From Acetobacter aceti (lineage in GTDB: Bacteria > Pseudomonadota > Alphaproteobacteria > Acetobacterales > Acetobacteraceae), in assembly GCF_002005445.1 (NCBI RefSeq), contig NZ_CP014692.1, positions 2,170,001 to 2,234,000 on the forward strand: a stretch of 64,000 nucleotides of DNA, in the 5' to 3' direction. The translations under genes were made by a program, and so were the position numbers. Below are positions 1 to 9,534 of the stretch, one piece after another. Within the stretch, counting starts at the first letter, position 1; each line of letters opens with the position of its first letter. The notes below the pieces were generated by a model. The model was not told the DNA's origin. It did not search any database and was given only the letters and a program-made list of their open reading frames with translations.

Positions 1-1
1 C

Positions 2-931
<930 letters not shown>

Positions 932-947
932 AGGAGACAGGCTCGCC

Positions 948-2168
948 ATGACCGCTATCGCTTCGGGACCAACGCTTGCCCATCGTCTTGAAGGACTTCC
1001 CGCTCCCGCGACCATTGAGATGGCGCGACGGGCCAGAGAACTGAGAGCCGAGGGGCACAAGGTCATTTCACTGGCGCTTGGCGAGCCTGATTTTCCGACG
1101 CCTGCCGTGGCGATTGAAGCAGCGCATCAGGCCGCGCTGGCGGGAAAGACGAAATACCCGCCGGTGGATGGCACACCGGAACTGAAAGCAGCCGTCGCCC
1201 GCAAATTCAGCCGTGAGAACGCTCTGGACTTCGCGACCGACGAACTGATGGTCTCCAACGGCGGCAAGCAGGTCATCTTCAACGCCTTCATGGCGACGAT
1301 CAATCCCGGTGACGAGGTCGTCGTCCCTGCCCCCTACTGGGTGAGTTATCCTCTGATCGCCAGAATGTTCGGCGGCGTCCCGGTCCATCCGGTCTGTGAT
1401 GAATCTGATGGATTCAGCCTGAAGCCCGAGCGTCTGGCCGCCGTCATGACGCCCCGCACCAAATGGCTGGTGCTGAATTTCCCGAACAATCCAACGGGTG
1501 GCCTGTGTTCGGACAATGATCTGCACGGCATTGCCGAAATTCTTCGCGCCTATCCGGATGTCTGGATTCTGTCCGACGAAATCTATGAACATCTCGTCTT
1601 CGACAGCAACCGTTTCACCTCTTTCGCCGCGATTGCGCCGGATCTGAAAGACCGGATCGTCACCATGAACGGCGTCGCCAAGGCGTATGCCATGACGGGC
1701 TGGCGCGTTGGTTATGCTGGTGGTCCCAAACGTCTGATCGCCGCCATGCGGAGTGTCCAGAGCAACGCGACCTCCGGAGTCTGCACGGTCGCTCAGGCCG
1801 CCGCGGCTGCCGCTCTGGATAGTCCACCGGACCTGATCCACGAGATGGTCGCTACCTATGAACGGCGTCGCAACCTGATGGTCGCCGCGCTGCGGGACAT
1901 TCCCGGTTTGACATGCGCCAATCCTGCCGGTGCTTTCTACGTCTATCCCGGTATCGCCGGATGTCTTGGTCGTGTCAGCGCAGGCGGACGCAGGCTGGAC
2001 ACAGATACTGATTTCGCCATGGCGTTACTGGAAGAAGCGCATGTCGCTACCGTGCCTGGAAGTGCTTTTGGACTGGCGCCATACCTGCGACTGTCCTGTG
2101 CGACAGCGGATGCAACACTGATGGAAGCATGTGAGCGGATAGCAGGGTTTGTCGGGGCATTAAGATAG
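948..2168 (+). CDS. Aspartate-type aminotransferase, class I/II (tandem paralogue)
   Basis: This complete 406-residue PLP aminotransferase is a paralogue of the preceding gene. The ATG follows a clear AAGGAGA ribosome site. Motifs include NFPNNPTGG, SDEIYEHLVF and [10 protein letters not shown], in which Lys245 should carry PLP. The residue before that lysine is Ala, where the upstream copy and most family members have Ser, so the PLP environment may differ slightly. It reads in the same direction as its neighbour, and a stem-loop terminator lies about 115 bases downstream. It is likely an aspartate or aromatic aminotransferase, and the substrate is not resolved. Confidence 0.9.
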   Translation: MTAIASGPTLAHRLEGLPAPATIEMARRARELRAEGHKVISLALGEPDFPTPAVAIEAAHQAALAGKTKYPPVDGTPELKAAVARKFSRENALDFATDELMVSNGGKQVIFNAFMATINPGDEVVVPAPYWVSYPLIARMFGGVPVHPVCDESDGFSLKPERLAAVMTPRTKWLVLNFPNNPTGGLCSDNDLHGIAEILRAYPDVWILSDEIYEHLVFDSNRFTSFAAIAPDLKDRIVTMNGVAKAYAMTGWRVGYAGGPKRLIAAMRSVQSNATSGVCTVAQAAAAAALDSPPDLIHEMVATYERRRNLMVAALRDIPGLTCANPAGAFYVYPGIAGCLGRVSAGGRRLDTDTDFAMALLEEAHVATVPGSAFGLAPYLRLSCATADATLMEACERIAGFVGALR

Positions 2169-2283
2169 ACGCTGCTGTTTTGGCGGAGCGAATGACAAGC
2201 CCGTTTCCAGCCGATGTGAGGCGTAAATAGTCTCGTCTAAACAGCTTATCATCCGGACATGACCAAATCAGAACAGGCTTCAG

Positions 2284-2318
2284 CAGTAAGCAGGTTTTCG
2301 GTCAGCTTACTGTTTTTT
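2284..2318 (+). terminator. Rho-independent terminator of the aminotransferase pair
   Basis: A perfect 8-bp stem (2284-2291 with 2305-2312) is followed by six T residues on the plus strand. It overlaps the last codons of the convergent MFS gene. Confidence 0.75.
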
Positions 2319-3582
2319 GCAAAGCGCTCCGCTTACCAATGCTGATGGCAAGAAACGCCGCAATAACCCCGGCGGTCCCTGCCAGAACAAGCATATCCTG
2401 ATAACTTCCCTGCGCCTGTCGCAGCATACCGGCAAGAGACGCCGCACAAGCCGCCCCGATCTGATGCCCGAATACAATCCAGCCGAATACGATGGGGGCA
2501 GAGCGTTCTCCAAACGCCATATTGGACAGACGCAGGGTTGGTGGAACCGTTGCGATCCAGTCGAGACCGTAGAAAATCCCGAAAATCGTCAGGCTTTCCG
2601 GCGAGAAATCAATGAATGGCAGCGCAATCAGCGACAGCCCCCGCAGCCCGTAGTAGGAAAACAGCAGCCAGCGGGCATCCGCTCTGTCGGTCAGCCAGCC
2701 GGACAAAGTGGTGCCGACAAGATCGAACAGCCCCATCATGGCGAGATATCCTGCCGCAGGAACCTCTCCGATGCCATGATCGGCACAAATGGCAATGAAG
2801 TGCGTGCCAATCAGCCCGTTCGTGGTGAAGCCGCAGACGAAAAAGGTCGCGAACAGAAACCAGAAATCGCGTTTCCTGGCAGCCGACAGCAGAGCCGTTA
2901 TGGCCGTACGCAGTGGATTCTGGTCCGTATGCCGGAACGGCTCATGATCCGGTTCTGCTCCATGCGGTACCAGACCGCGATCCGCCGGGTATTCGGGCAG
3001 GAAAAGAGCCACAAGCGGCACCAGCAGCAAGGTGGTTGCTGCAACTGCCATGACAGGCGCCCGCCATCCAAAACCCTGGACAAGGGCAGCAAGACCCGGC
3101 AGGAAAAGCAGTGAACCGGTTGCCGTGCTGGCGGCCAGAAGCCCCATGATCGTGCCGCGACGGGCGAGGAACCAGCGATTCACCACTGTAGCGCCCAGCA
3201 CCATCGCCACAGCTCCTGTCCCAAGACCTGTCAGCACACCCCAGGTCAGAAAGAACTGCCAGGATTTCGTCATGCCCAGCGACAACAGGGCTGAAACACC
3301 AATCAGCAGCAGCGCGCCGATCAGTATGCGACGGATACCGAACCTCTGCATGAGCGCCGCGGAGAAAGGTCCTACGAGACCGTAAAGGAATATTCCCACC
3401 GCAGCCGAGATGGAAATGCTGCTGCGGCTCCAGTCCAAGGCTTCCTGCAACGGCATCATAAGCACGCCGGGTGTCGCCCGGACACCGGCCGAAACCAGCA
3501 GCGACAGAAACGTGAGTCCAACCACCAGAACGAAAACATGCGGGCGTTGTGTTCTCTTGTCTCTGACCGAGGGAATCTTCAT
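2302..3582 (-). CDS. MFS transporter
   Basis: This is a major facilitator superfamily permease of about 426 residues with twelve predicted membrane segments. An acidic and polar central loop around residues 200-220 separates the two halves. It should sit in the inner membrane as an exporter or anion/drug:H+ symporter, and the substrate is unknown. An in-frame ATG exists at 3615, but I prefer 3582, because the upstream start would place one of two matching operator-like palindromes inside the coding region and the other against the start codon. It diverges from a tetR gene, the usual arrangement for a locally regulated efflux pump. Confidence 0.85.
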   Translation of the reverse strand: MKIPSVRDKRTQRPHVFVLVVGLTFLSLLVSAGVRATPGVLMMPLQEALDWSRSSISISAAVGIFLYGLVGPFSAALMQRFGIRRILIGALLLIGVSALLSLGMTKSWQFFLTWGVLTGLGTGAVAMVLGATVVNRWFLARRGTIMGLLAASTATGSLLFLPGLAALVQGFGWRAPVMAVAATTLLLVPLVALFLPEYPADRGLVPHGAEPDHEPFRHTDQNPLRTAITALLSAARKRDFWFLFATFFVCGFTTNGLIGTHFIAICADHGIGEVPAAGYLAMMGLFDLVGTTLSGWLTDRADARWLLFSYYGLRGLSLIALPFIDFSPESLTIFGIFYGLDWIATVPPTLRLSNMAFGERSAPIVFGWIVFGHQIGAACAASLAGMLRQAQGSYQDMLVLAGTAGVIAAFLAISIGKRSALQKTVS

Positions 3583-3584
3583 AT

Positions 3585-3631
3585 TACTGACCGGTAAGTT
3601 ATGTTTTTCAACCATAGGTACCGATCGGTAA
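3585..3631. promoter_or_regulatory. Twin TetR-type operators between the MFS gene and tetR
   Basis: Two copies of TACYGAYCGGTAA lie 34 bp apart, at 3585-3597 and 3619-3631. The second contains a perfect 12-bp palindrome at 3619-3630. Their place between divergent regulator and transporter genes suggests that the TetR protein binds both. This is inference from symmetry and repetition. Confidence 0.65.
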
Positions 3632-3655
3632 CATCGTCAAGGCGCGAGTTCAGAA

Positions 3656-4243
3656 ATGTCGTTCCGCAAAGCTGTTTCCCGACCCTGTGCTGCCGATAAA
3701 ATCCGCAGTTCTGCACGCGACCTGTTCTATAGTCAGGGTATTCGCGCCGTCGGAGTTGACGAGATCGTGCACAGGGCTGGCGTGACCAAGCCTTCCCTCT
3801 ACCGGGCCTTTGATTCCAAGGATGGTCTGACGACTGCGTATCTGGCGGACTACCAGCAGGAATGCTGGGATCGGCTGAATGCGGTCTGCCACGATCATCC
3901 GGACGACCCTCGCGCCCAGCTTCTGGCCTATTTCGATGAACTGGCCTTGAGAGCAACCCAGCCCGGCTATCGCGGGTGTGCTCTGACCAATGCGATTGTC
4001 GAGTATCCGGAGCCGGAACATCCCGTGCGTCAGGAAGCCACCCGCCTGAAACAGGAGGTTCGTGAGTGGGTCAGACAGAAAGTATGCGCCCTGCCTGCAG
4101 ATGATCCCGACCTTCTGACTGATGGACTGATTCTGCTCATGGAAGGCGCCTATACTGGCGGGCAGGTCTTTCTCTCTCCGAGCCCTGCGGCACAGGCTGG
4201 CAAGCTCGCGCGTCTTCTACTCAATACTGCGTGCGGAAGCTGA
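3656..4243 (+). CDS. TetR/AcrR family transcriptional regulator
   Basis: This 195-residue one-component repressor has an N-terminal helix-turn-helix at about residues 10-55, including RSSARDLFYSQGIRAVGVDE and VTKPSLYRAFDSKDGL. These are followed by an all-helical ligand and dimerisation domain. It diverges from the MFS gene and very likely represses that transporter and itself through the repeated palindromes in the gap. The inducer is unknown. The ATG at 3656 lies 25 bases after the second palindrome, in a position that would allow steric repression. Confidence 0.88.
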   Translation: MSFRKAVSRPCAADKIRSSARDLFYSQGIRAVGVDEIVHRAGVTKPSLYRAFDSKDGLTTAYLADYQQECWDRLNAVCHDHPDDPRAQLLAYFDELALRATQPGYRGCALTNAIVEYPEPEHPVRQEATRLKQEVREWVRQKVCALPADDPDLLTDGLILLMEGAYTGGQVFLSPSPAAQAGKLARLLLNTACGS

Positions 4244-4420
4244 CCGAAAAACGCGAAAAACTGCTATTCAATACTTAATGTTTTTGATAGATCCAATCAG
4301 AACATCAGTTGACCGGAACAAGATGCAAGCAGTCATGCCTACGCAAAAAAATAATGGCCTAAACAATATCTTTTTTGAAAAACCACTCTTTTCCTGAAAC
4401 ATTGCGAGCAAGATACGCCA

Positions 4421-5296
4421 TCAGGAATCACCCTCATTATTTCTGTTCCAGCGGTGCACAAGGCCGGAGCGGATGCGCCGCAACGCTGACACAGCCGGCT
4501 TCGGCAAATAATCCCGGAGCGCCATCTGAAGACGTCGGTCCACAGGAAGACCCGGTCGCCGCAGATAATGTGTGTTTTCAAACTGCCGTTCAAAGACCTG
4601 TAAGTCATGCTTGTAAAAATAGGTGATCAGGGCACGCCTCGATCCGGTAACCAGCGGACGCGGATAACCGTGCAGGGCGATTTCAGACTGCTCCATGATC
4701 AGGGTGCGCCCGAACAAAGGAGCTACCTGAGATTCTGGTCTACAGGCAAAGGCGTCCCAGAGTTCCAGTTCTCCACCGTCCCCGGCTTTCCACCCCTTGT
4801 TGAGATAGGTGATCACCACCAGAGCATTCCGCAGCTTCGTGGCCGGATGCTTCTGAAAATCAACATGAATTTCAAAATGTCCATCATGACGAGCTTCATG
4901 AAGCCCTCCTCCGTACAACGTCAGATCCGGCTGAAGGGCGGCAAGCCCTGTCACTGATTCGAGAAAAGAGACGAACCCCGGGGAATGAACGGTTTCGAAA
5001 TAAGCCAGAAGAGCTGGCGGCATATGCGCAAGATGGTTCACAATTCTTTTGTTCTGAAGCCGTGTGTAATGTGGTTTCCACACTTCATGCGGGATATCCG
5101 GGCTTTCCTGCAGAATATCTGAAAGCCTGTCCCGGCTGAACAGACGATCCATCACCACATGAGGATAAGGCCGGGCTGACCGAAACTGTTCTGCCAGAAC
5201 AGATACGGAAGCCGGATCAGGCCGACGCCACAATCCGGTTTCGGCAAGGCTGCTCGTTGATGGAGAAAGGGTCAAATCTTTCTGCATTGAATTCAT
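4421..5296 (-). CDS. 2-oxoglutarate/Fe(II)-dependent oxygenase (prolyl-hydroxylase-like)
   Basis: This 291-residue cupin-fold oxygenase would couple 2-oxoglutarate decarboxylation to hydroxylation of a protein or small-molecule substrate. The iron triad is visible: His144-x-Asp146 in the FEIHVDF segment and distal His209 in ALHGYP. Arg220 or Arg221 is placed to bind the 2-oxoglutarate carboxylate. It belongs to the proline 4-hydroxylase-like group. It stands alone between convergent and divergent neighbours with no pathway genes, so the substrate is open. The ATG at 5296 has a weak GGAA-containing leader. Confidence 0.82.
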   Translation of the reverse strand: MNSMQKDLTLSPSTSSLAETGLWRRPDPASVSVLAEQFRSARPYPHVVMDRLFSRDRLSDILQESPDIPHEVWKPHYTRLQNKRIVNHLAHMPPALLAYFETVHSPGFVSFLESVTGLAALQPDLTLYGGGLHEARHDGHFEIHVDFQKHPATKLRNALVVITYLNKGWKAGDGGELELWDAFACRPESQVAPLFGRTLIMEQSEIALHGYPRPLVTGSRRALITYFYKHDLQVFERQFENTHYLRRPGLPVDRRLQMALRDYLPKPAVSALRRIRSGLVHRWNRNNEGDS

Positions 5297-5447
5297 CTGT
5301 AACCATTTCCCGGCCCCGCCATTACCTGCACCGGCTTTCCCTCAAAAATACGCATTCCATCGCGGCTGACTCAGCCTCAGATAAATATTTAGACATAAAC
5401 ATTCAAAGAGAAGATGAACGCGCCATTCCGCTGGCGAAAAAATCAGG

Positions 5448-7166
5448 ATGGACGTCGGGCTTTCATCCATGCACGATCGCACCATGACCCAAAGCTTCGC
5501 ATCCCTGTCCTTTCCCCGCCCGACAGAAGCCAGTCTCGCAGATGGTTTCGGGGCAGTCGCAGACTTGCTAGACAGACACGACCTTGCTGGCGCCCTGTCG
5601 CGTTTTGACCGCGAACGCCGCACGTTTGAAAGCTGGTCGGCGCTTGTCTATCTGCGTTTTGCGCAGGATACAACAAGCGAAGATGCAAAACAGGATCGCG
5701 ATTACGCGGATCGCCTGACCCCCAAGGCCACGGCTCATGAAGTCACCCTGAAAAAGCGCTTCCTGTCAGAACAGTTGCATGATGCGACATCCACGATTGT
5801 CGGACCCCACGTCCTCGCCCTCTGGAAAAGTGACGTCACGACATTCGACTCACGGATCGAAACCGCTCTCGGAGAAGAAGCCCGCCTGACGAGCGAATAC
5901 ACAGCTCTTCTTGCCTCGGCGCGTATCGAGATCGACGGACACACAGTCAACCTGTCCGGCCTTGCCCCATGGATGGAGCATCCTGACCGTACCATCCGCC
6001 ACGCCGCCGAGCAGGCCAGATGGGCGTTCTTTGCCGAACATGGAGAAGAACTCGACACCCTGTATGGGCGGCTGGTCGAACTGCGCACGGACATGGCCCG
6101 CACACTCGGGTTCGAGACCTATACCCCCCTTGGCTATCGCCGGCTGCGCCGCGTCGATTACAGTCCGGAAGACGTGGCCCGTTTCCGCGAGGAAGTCGCC
6201 ACGCACGTCACCCCGCTTGTCACCTCGCTGCTGGAACAGCGCCGCAAGGAAATGGGCAGGTCCACCCTGCACTACTGGGATGAAAGCTTCGTCGATCCAA
6301 GAGGCAACCCGAAACCCGCTGGCGATTATGATCTGCTCATCGAACGTGCCCAGACCATGTTCGACCGCATGTCAGGCGATCTCGGACCATTCTTCAAAAG
6401 CATGATTTCAGGCGGCTATGTCGATCTCAAAAACCGGGATGGAAAGGCAGGCGGAGGTTTCTGTACCGCTTTCCCGGATGTCGGGATGCCGTTCATCTTC
6501 GCCAATTTCAACGGCACTCATGGCGACATCAATGTCTTCACCCATGAGATGGGACACGCCTACCAGAACTGGCGCAGCCGCGATCTCCCGACCATCGATG
6601 AACTGTGGCCAACCATGGAAGCGGCGGAAATCGACTCCATGGGGCTGGAATTCCTGACATGGCCGCATATGGAACTGATGGTTGAGGATGGTGCTGCCGA
6701 CCGCTTCCGCCGGATGCATCTGATCGGCTCGCTGAGCTTTCTGCCCTATGGCGTGTGCGTCGATCATTTCCAGCATGAAGTGTATGCCAATCCGACCATG
6801 ACAGCACAGGAGCGTCACGAAACATGGCTGCGTCTTGAACGCCATTATCTGCCATGGCGTGACTACGGAGACCTGTCATACCCCGCGCATGGCGGACGCT
6901 GGCAGGCTCAGGGGCATATCTACCGTAACCCCTTCTACTACATCGACTATACGCTGGCGCTCTGCTGCGCGATGCAGTTGTGGCTTCAGTCCCGCCGCGA
7001 TGAACCGGCGGCGATGAAGGCTTATGAAGGTCTGTGCGCTCAGGGAGGATCGGCCCCATTCACCGGCCTGATCGCAAGAGCCGGGCTTGTGTCACCGTTC
7101 GCATCAGGCGTGCTGGCCGACGTTGTTCAGGAAGCTGCTGATTTTCTGGAAAATGGCCCCCGCTGA
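5448..7166 (+). CDS. M3 family oligoendopeptidase (PepF-like)
   Basis: This is a zinc metallopeptidase of about 572 residues that cleaves short peptides in the cytoplasm. The catalytic HEMGH motif lies at residues 366-370, and a downstream Glu in the segment EAAEIDSMGLEF is the likely third zinc ligand, as in M3 peptidases. There is no signal peptide. The start is uncertain. ATG codons occur at 5448, 5469 and 5484 and none has a strong ribosome site. I report the longest, but the conserved part begins only after the third. It probably recycles peptides. Confidence 0.9.
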   Translation: MDVGLSSMHDRTMTQSFASLSFPRPTEASLADGFGAVADLLDRHDLAGALSRFDRERRTFESWSALVYLRFAQDTTSEDAKQDRDYADRLTPKATAHEVTLKKRFLSEQLHDATSTIVGPHVLALWKSDVTTFDSRIETALGEEARLTSEYTALLASARIEIDGHTVNLSGLAPWMEHPDRTIRHAAEQARWAFFAEHGEELDTLYGRLVELRTDMARTLGFETYTPLGYRRLRRVDYSPEDVARFREEVATHVTPLVTSLLEQRRKEMGRSTLHYWDESFVDPRGNPKPAGDYDLLIERAQTMFDRMSGDLGPFFKSMISGGYVDLKNRDGKAGGGFCTAFPDVGMPFIFANFNGTHGDINVFTHEMGHAYQNWRSRDLPTIDELWPTMEAAEIDSMGLEFLTWPHMELMVEDGAADRFRRMHLIGSLSFLPYGVCVDHFQHEVYANPTMTAQERHETWLRLERHYLPWRDYGDLSYPAHGGRWQAQGHIYRNPFYYIDYTLALCCAMQLWLQSRRDEPAAMKAYEGLCAQGGSAPFTGLIARAGLVSPFASGVLADVVQEAADFLENGPR

Positions 7167-7230
7167 GAAGGACAAGCCTCAGCGGGCACTCCCGGGGCAG
7201 TCAGGTCAGAGAATTATTCTGTCCTGACTG
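7159..7230. terminator. Two consecutive hairpins between convergent genes
   Basis: A 9-bp stem (7159-7167 with 7178-7186) overlaps the peptidase stop codon. A second 8-bp stem (7198-7205 with 7223-7230) follows. Neither has a long T tract. They sit between convergent genes and probably end transcription from both sides. Confidence 0.5.
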
Positions 7231-7246
7231 GAGAATGGTCCGCCTC

Positions 7247-8131
7247 TCAGCCTTCGTCTTTCGAGAGTTTATCCAGCTTGACGGTCAGATGCCCCACCTT
7301 GGGATGATTGATCTCCGTACGAACCGGCACAGGCCCATACCCGTCGACATTGATGAACCACACTGTTCCGCCATGAGGTTCACGCAGAGCTTTCGCCTGA
7401 TGTCCCTTGATAAAGCCGGCGATCTGATAACCCACAAAATCGCAACGCATCGCCGGAACCTGCCGATCCTGAAACACGTCCGGCTGCATATCCTGTCCGG
7501 AGGTCTTCAGAGTGAAATGTGACACCCTGATCCCGTCGAATACGTCATAAGCGCCATCACAATGACCAGTCTGCCGGACTGTCAGGATGACCTTCGCCAT
7601 GGTCGTCAGGATATCCGTGCCATGTTGCCTGAGCGCATCCGGTACCGGCTCGCGGTCTGTCTCTTTCGGTTCCTGCAAAGTGACAACAGGCTGACCCTGC
7701 CGATAGTCCAGAATAACATGCCGCTGCGCCGACCGGCTCCATCCCTGACTGTCATACCGGGAAGGCAACACAACGTCGTCACTGATACTTCCGCTTGCCA
7801 CCGACTGGATACGCAGTCTGGTGAAGATACTGAGCAGCCCCTCCGCCCGCGCCTGCATGCTGACCTGATAGCGCGTCTTTTCGAGCAGAAAGCTGATATC
7901 CAGCTTCATCACTGGCAGCCAGTGCGTATAGACCGTGTATCTGGTGAGGATCGCAGCACTGGCGGCGGGGAGACTGGCTGGCGGCGGGGTCTCCTCGGCG
8001 CGGGAAGAGCCCCCTGCCAGAAAGACCCCAGTCAGAAAGAACAGACAGCATGCGGGCAGTAACAGCTTACGTCTCGCCACTTTCCTGTTTTTCAGGAAAA
8101 CGCCGCTGGTTCCGGTTTGATTGTCGCTCAA
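7247..8131 (-). CDS. Exported DUF3108-like protein
   Basis: This secreted or periplasmic protein of about 295 residues matches what I know of DUF3108 proteins, which are mainly beta-strand envelope proteins of unknown role. A signal peptide runs from VARRKLLL through a hydrophobic core and ends near GGSSRAEE. No ATG lies before the signal peptide. Candidate starts are TTG at 8131, preceded by GGTGA at a 5-base spacing, and GTG at 8080, which would give the tightest signal peptide. An earlier TTG at 8260 would overlap the upstream gene. It lies just downstream of an iclR-type gene on the same strand. Confidence 0.65.
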   Translation of the reverse strand: MSDNQTGTSGVFLKNRKVARRKLLLPACCLFFLTGVFLAGGSSRAEETPPPASLPAASAAILTRYTVYTHWLPVMKLDISFLLEKTRYQVSMQARAEGLLSIFTRLRIQSVASGSISDDVVLPSRYDSQGWSRSAQRHVILDYRQGQPVVTLQEPKETDREPVPDALRQHGTDILTTMAKVILTVRQTGHCDGAYDVFDGIRVSHFTLKTSGQDMQPDVFQDRQVPAMRCDFVGYQIAGFIKGHQAKALREPHGGTVWFINVDGYGPVPVRTEINHPKVGHLTVKLDKLSKDEG

Positions 8132-8186
8132 GCTGTTCACCGAATGCTGTAATGGAAAACTCTCCTTTACATAGAGCCAGAGTCTT

Positions 8187-8993
8187 TCACTCGCCAAGAG
8201 CGCCCCAGCGTCCACGATATCCCAGCCGCCCTGACAGAACCTGAGCAATCGAAACCACAAGACGCCCCATCGACTCAGCCTGTTTCAGCGTATCTTTCGG
8301 TTTGGGCTGGCTGATTCCCAGACCGGCTACAACCTGGCCCGCAAGATCGTGAACAGGAGCGGCAAAACACCAGACCCCCACCTGCACCTGCTCATCATCA
8401 ACCGCATACCCCCGACGTCGTACCCCGGCGATCTCGTCCATCACGACGACAGGAGCAGAAGCGCCCGTTGTAGTCGGCGGTGAGGGCCACGACGACATGG
8501 GATACAGCGTGAGCCACTTCCGCAACCCGGCACCCTCCATCGCCCCGAGCTGGGCCATGCCCGTCGCGGTGTACATGGCAGGCAGACGCAGCCCGACATT
8601 ATAATGGATGCCGAAGCCCTTCTCGTTCGCACGACTTGCGACATACACGACCTCTTCACCTTCAAGCATGCTCAGACTGACTGTGTAGGCTCCAAGTTCC
8701 GGTCGTTCGCCAATGAGCTGATGGAACGCATTCAGCAGATCCTGCCGGGGGCTGACCTGCACGGCCCAGTCAAGCAGTCTGGAGCCGAGTCTGAATCCGC
8801 CGCCGCCAGACCCACCTGTTGTTTCCAGCAGCCCCAGCTCCGCCATCACTGTCACCAGCCCATGGGCCGAACTGCGGGGAAGATTGAGCAGGCGCGCGAT
8901 TGTGGCAGCGTTGGGAGGTGAATCCTGCGTGCTGACAAGGTCCAGAATTTTCACGGCACGCCGGAGAGCCGGAACCGACTCACTCTCTTTCAT
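8187..8993 (-). CDS. IclR family transcriptional regulator
   Basis: This 268-residue regulator has an N-terminal winged helix (ALRRAVKILDLVS, then TIARLLNLPRSSAHGLVTVM) and a C-terminal GAF-like effector domain. The effector domain carries the family stretches GLRLPAMYTATGMAQL and DDEQVQVGVWCFAAPV. I start it at the ATG at 8993 rather than the GTG at 9002. A symmetrical site with TGTTCA/TGAACA arms lies 67-99 bases upstream and is a plausible autoregulatory operator. The regulated pathway is not evident from the neighbours. Confidence 0.88.
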   Translation of the reverse strand: MKESESVPALRRAVKILDLVSTQDSPPNAATIARLLNLPRSSAHGLVTVMAELGLLETTGGSGGGGFRLGSRLLDWAVQVSPRQDLLNAFHQLIGERPELGAYTVSLSMLEGEEVVYVASRANEKGFGIHYNVGLRLPAMYTATGMAQLGAMEGAGLRKWLTLYPMSSWPSPPTTTGASAPVVVMDEIAGVRRRGYAVDDEQVQVGVWCFAAPVHDLAGQVVAGLGISQPKPKDTLKQAESMGRLVVSIAQVLSGRLGYRGRWGALGE

Positions 8994-9059
8994 AATTACC
9001 ACGCATGAGTGTCCTTGACGTCGCTCCTGAGAATCGGATATATCCGAGATACGGGATCG

Positions 9060-9092
9060 TGTTCAATATAATGAACAAGAAAAAACTGAACA
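9060..9092. promoter_or_regulatory. Inverted-repeat operator candidate upstream of iclR-type gene
   Basis: TGTTCA (9060-9065) and TGAACA (9072-9077) form a perfect 6-6-6 inverted repeat, and a further TGAACA half-site follows at 9087-9092. The position upstream of the iclR-family gene suggests autoregulation. Confidence 0.45.
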
Positions 9093-9534
9093 CGGTCTCG
9101 TCTGATAGCGTCGAAAATGCATTCGGAAAGCCTTTTCCCTCTGCACAGAGCGTTCCCGGAACTGCCTGGATAAACAGAAGCACTCACGCAGTAAGACCAT
9201 GAATGCCTGTTCCTGCTGCATCATGAAAAATCTTGCTTGCAATAAGCTTATCTCAACATATCCCAGACAGCATTGTTCCGGTGACAGACCGGAAGCAAAG
9301 AATGTTTTTGGCAGCAGCGAAAAAACTCTGGGGATGGCTCTCCTGCAAAGAAGAGATTGACGCCATTCAGAAAGGAGAAAACCCTGAGAACATCTGAATC
9401 AGCAGAAACTGTTCTCCCCTGAAAATCCATCTCTTCTCCAGCTAAGTCGCAATCAGATCAGGCCCTTTCAGACAGAGGCAGTCCTCAAAGGCACGAGCCC
9501 GCATGAAGCTGTAGGCGCTCCCATGAGGTCAGAC
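9093..9534. other. Intergenic region with no recognised gene
   Basis: This stretch lies between the IclR gene and the end of prfC. Short open frames occur on both strands, but none has a recognisable domain, a good ribosome site or convincing codon use. I see no RNA gene here. Confidence 0.4.
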
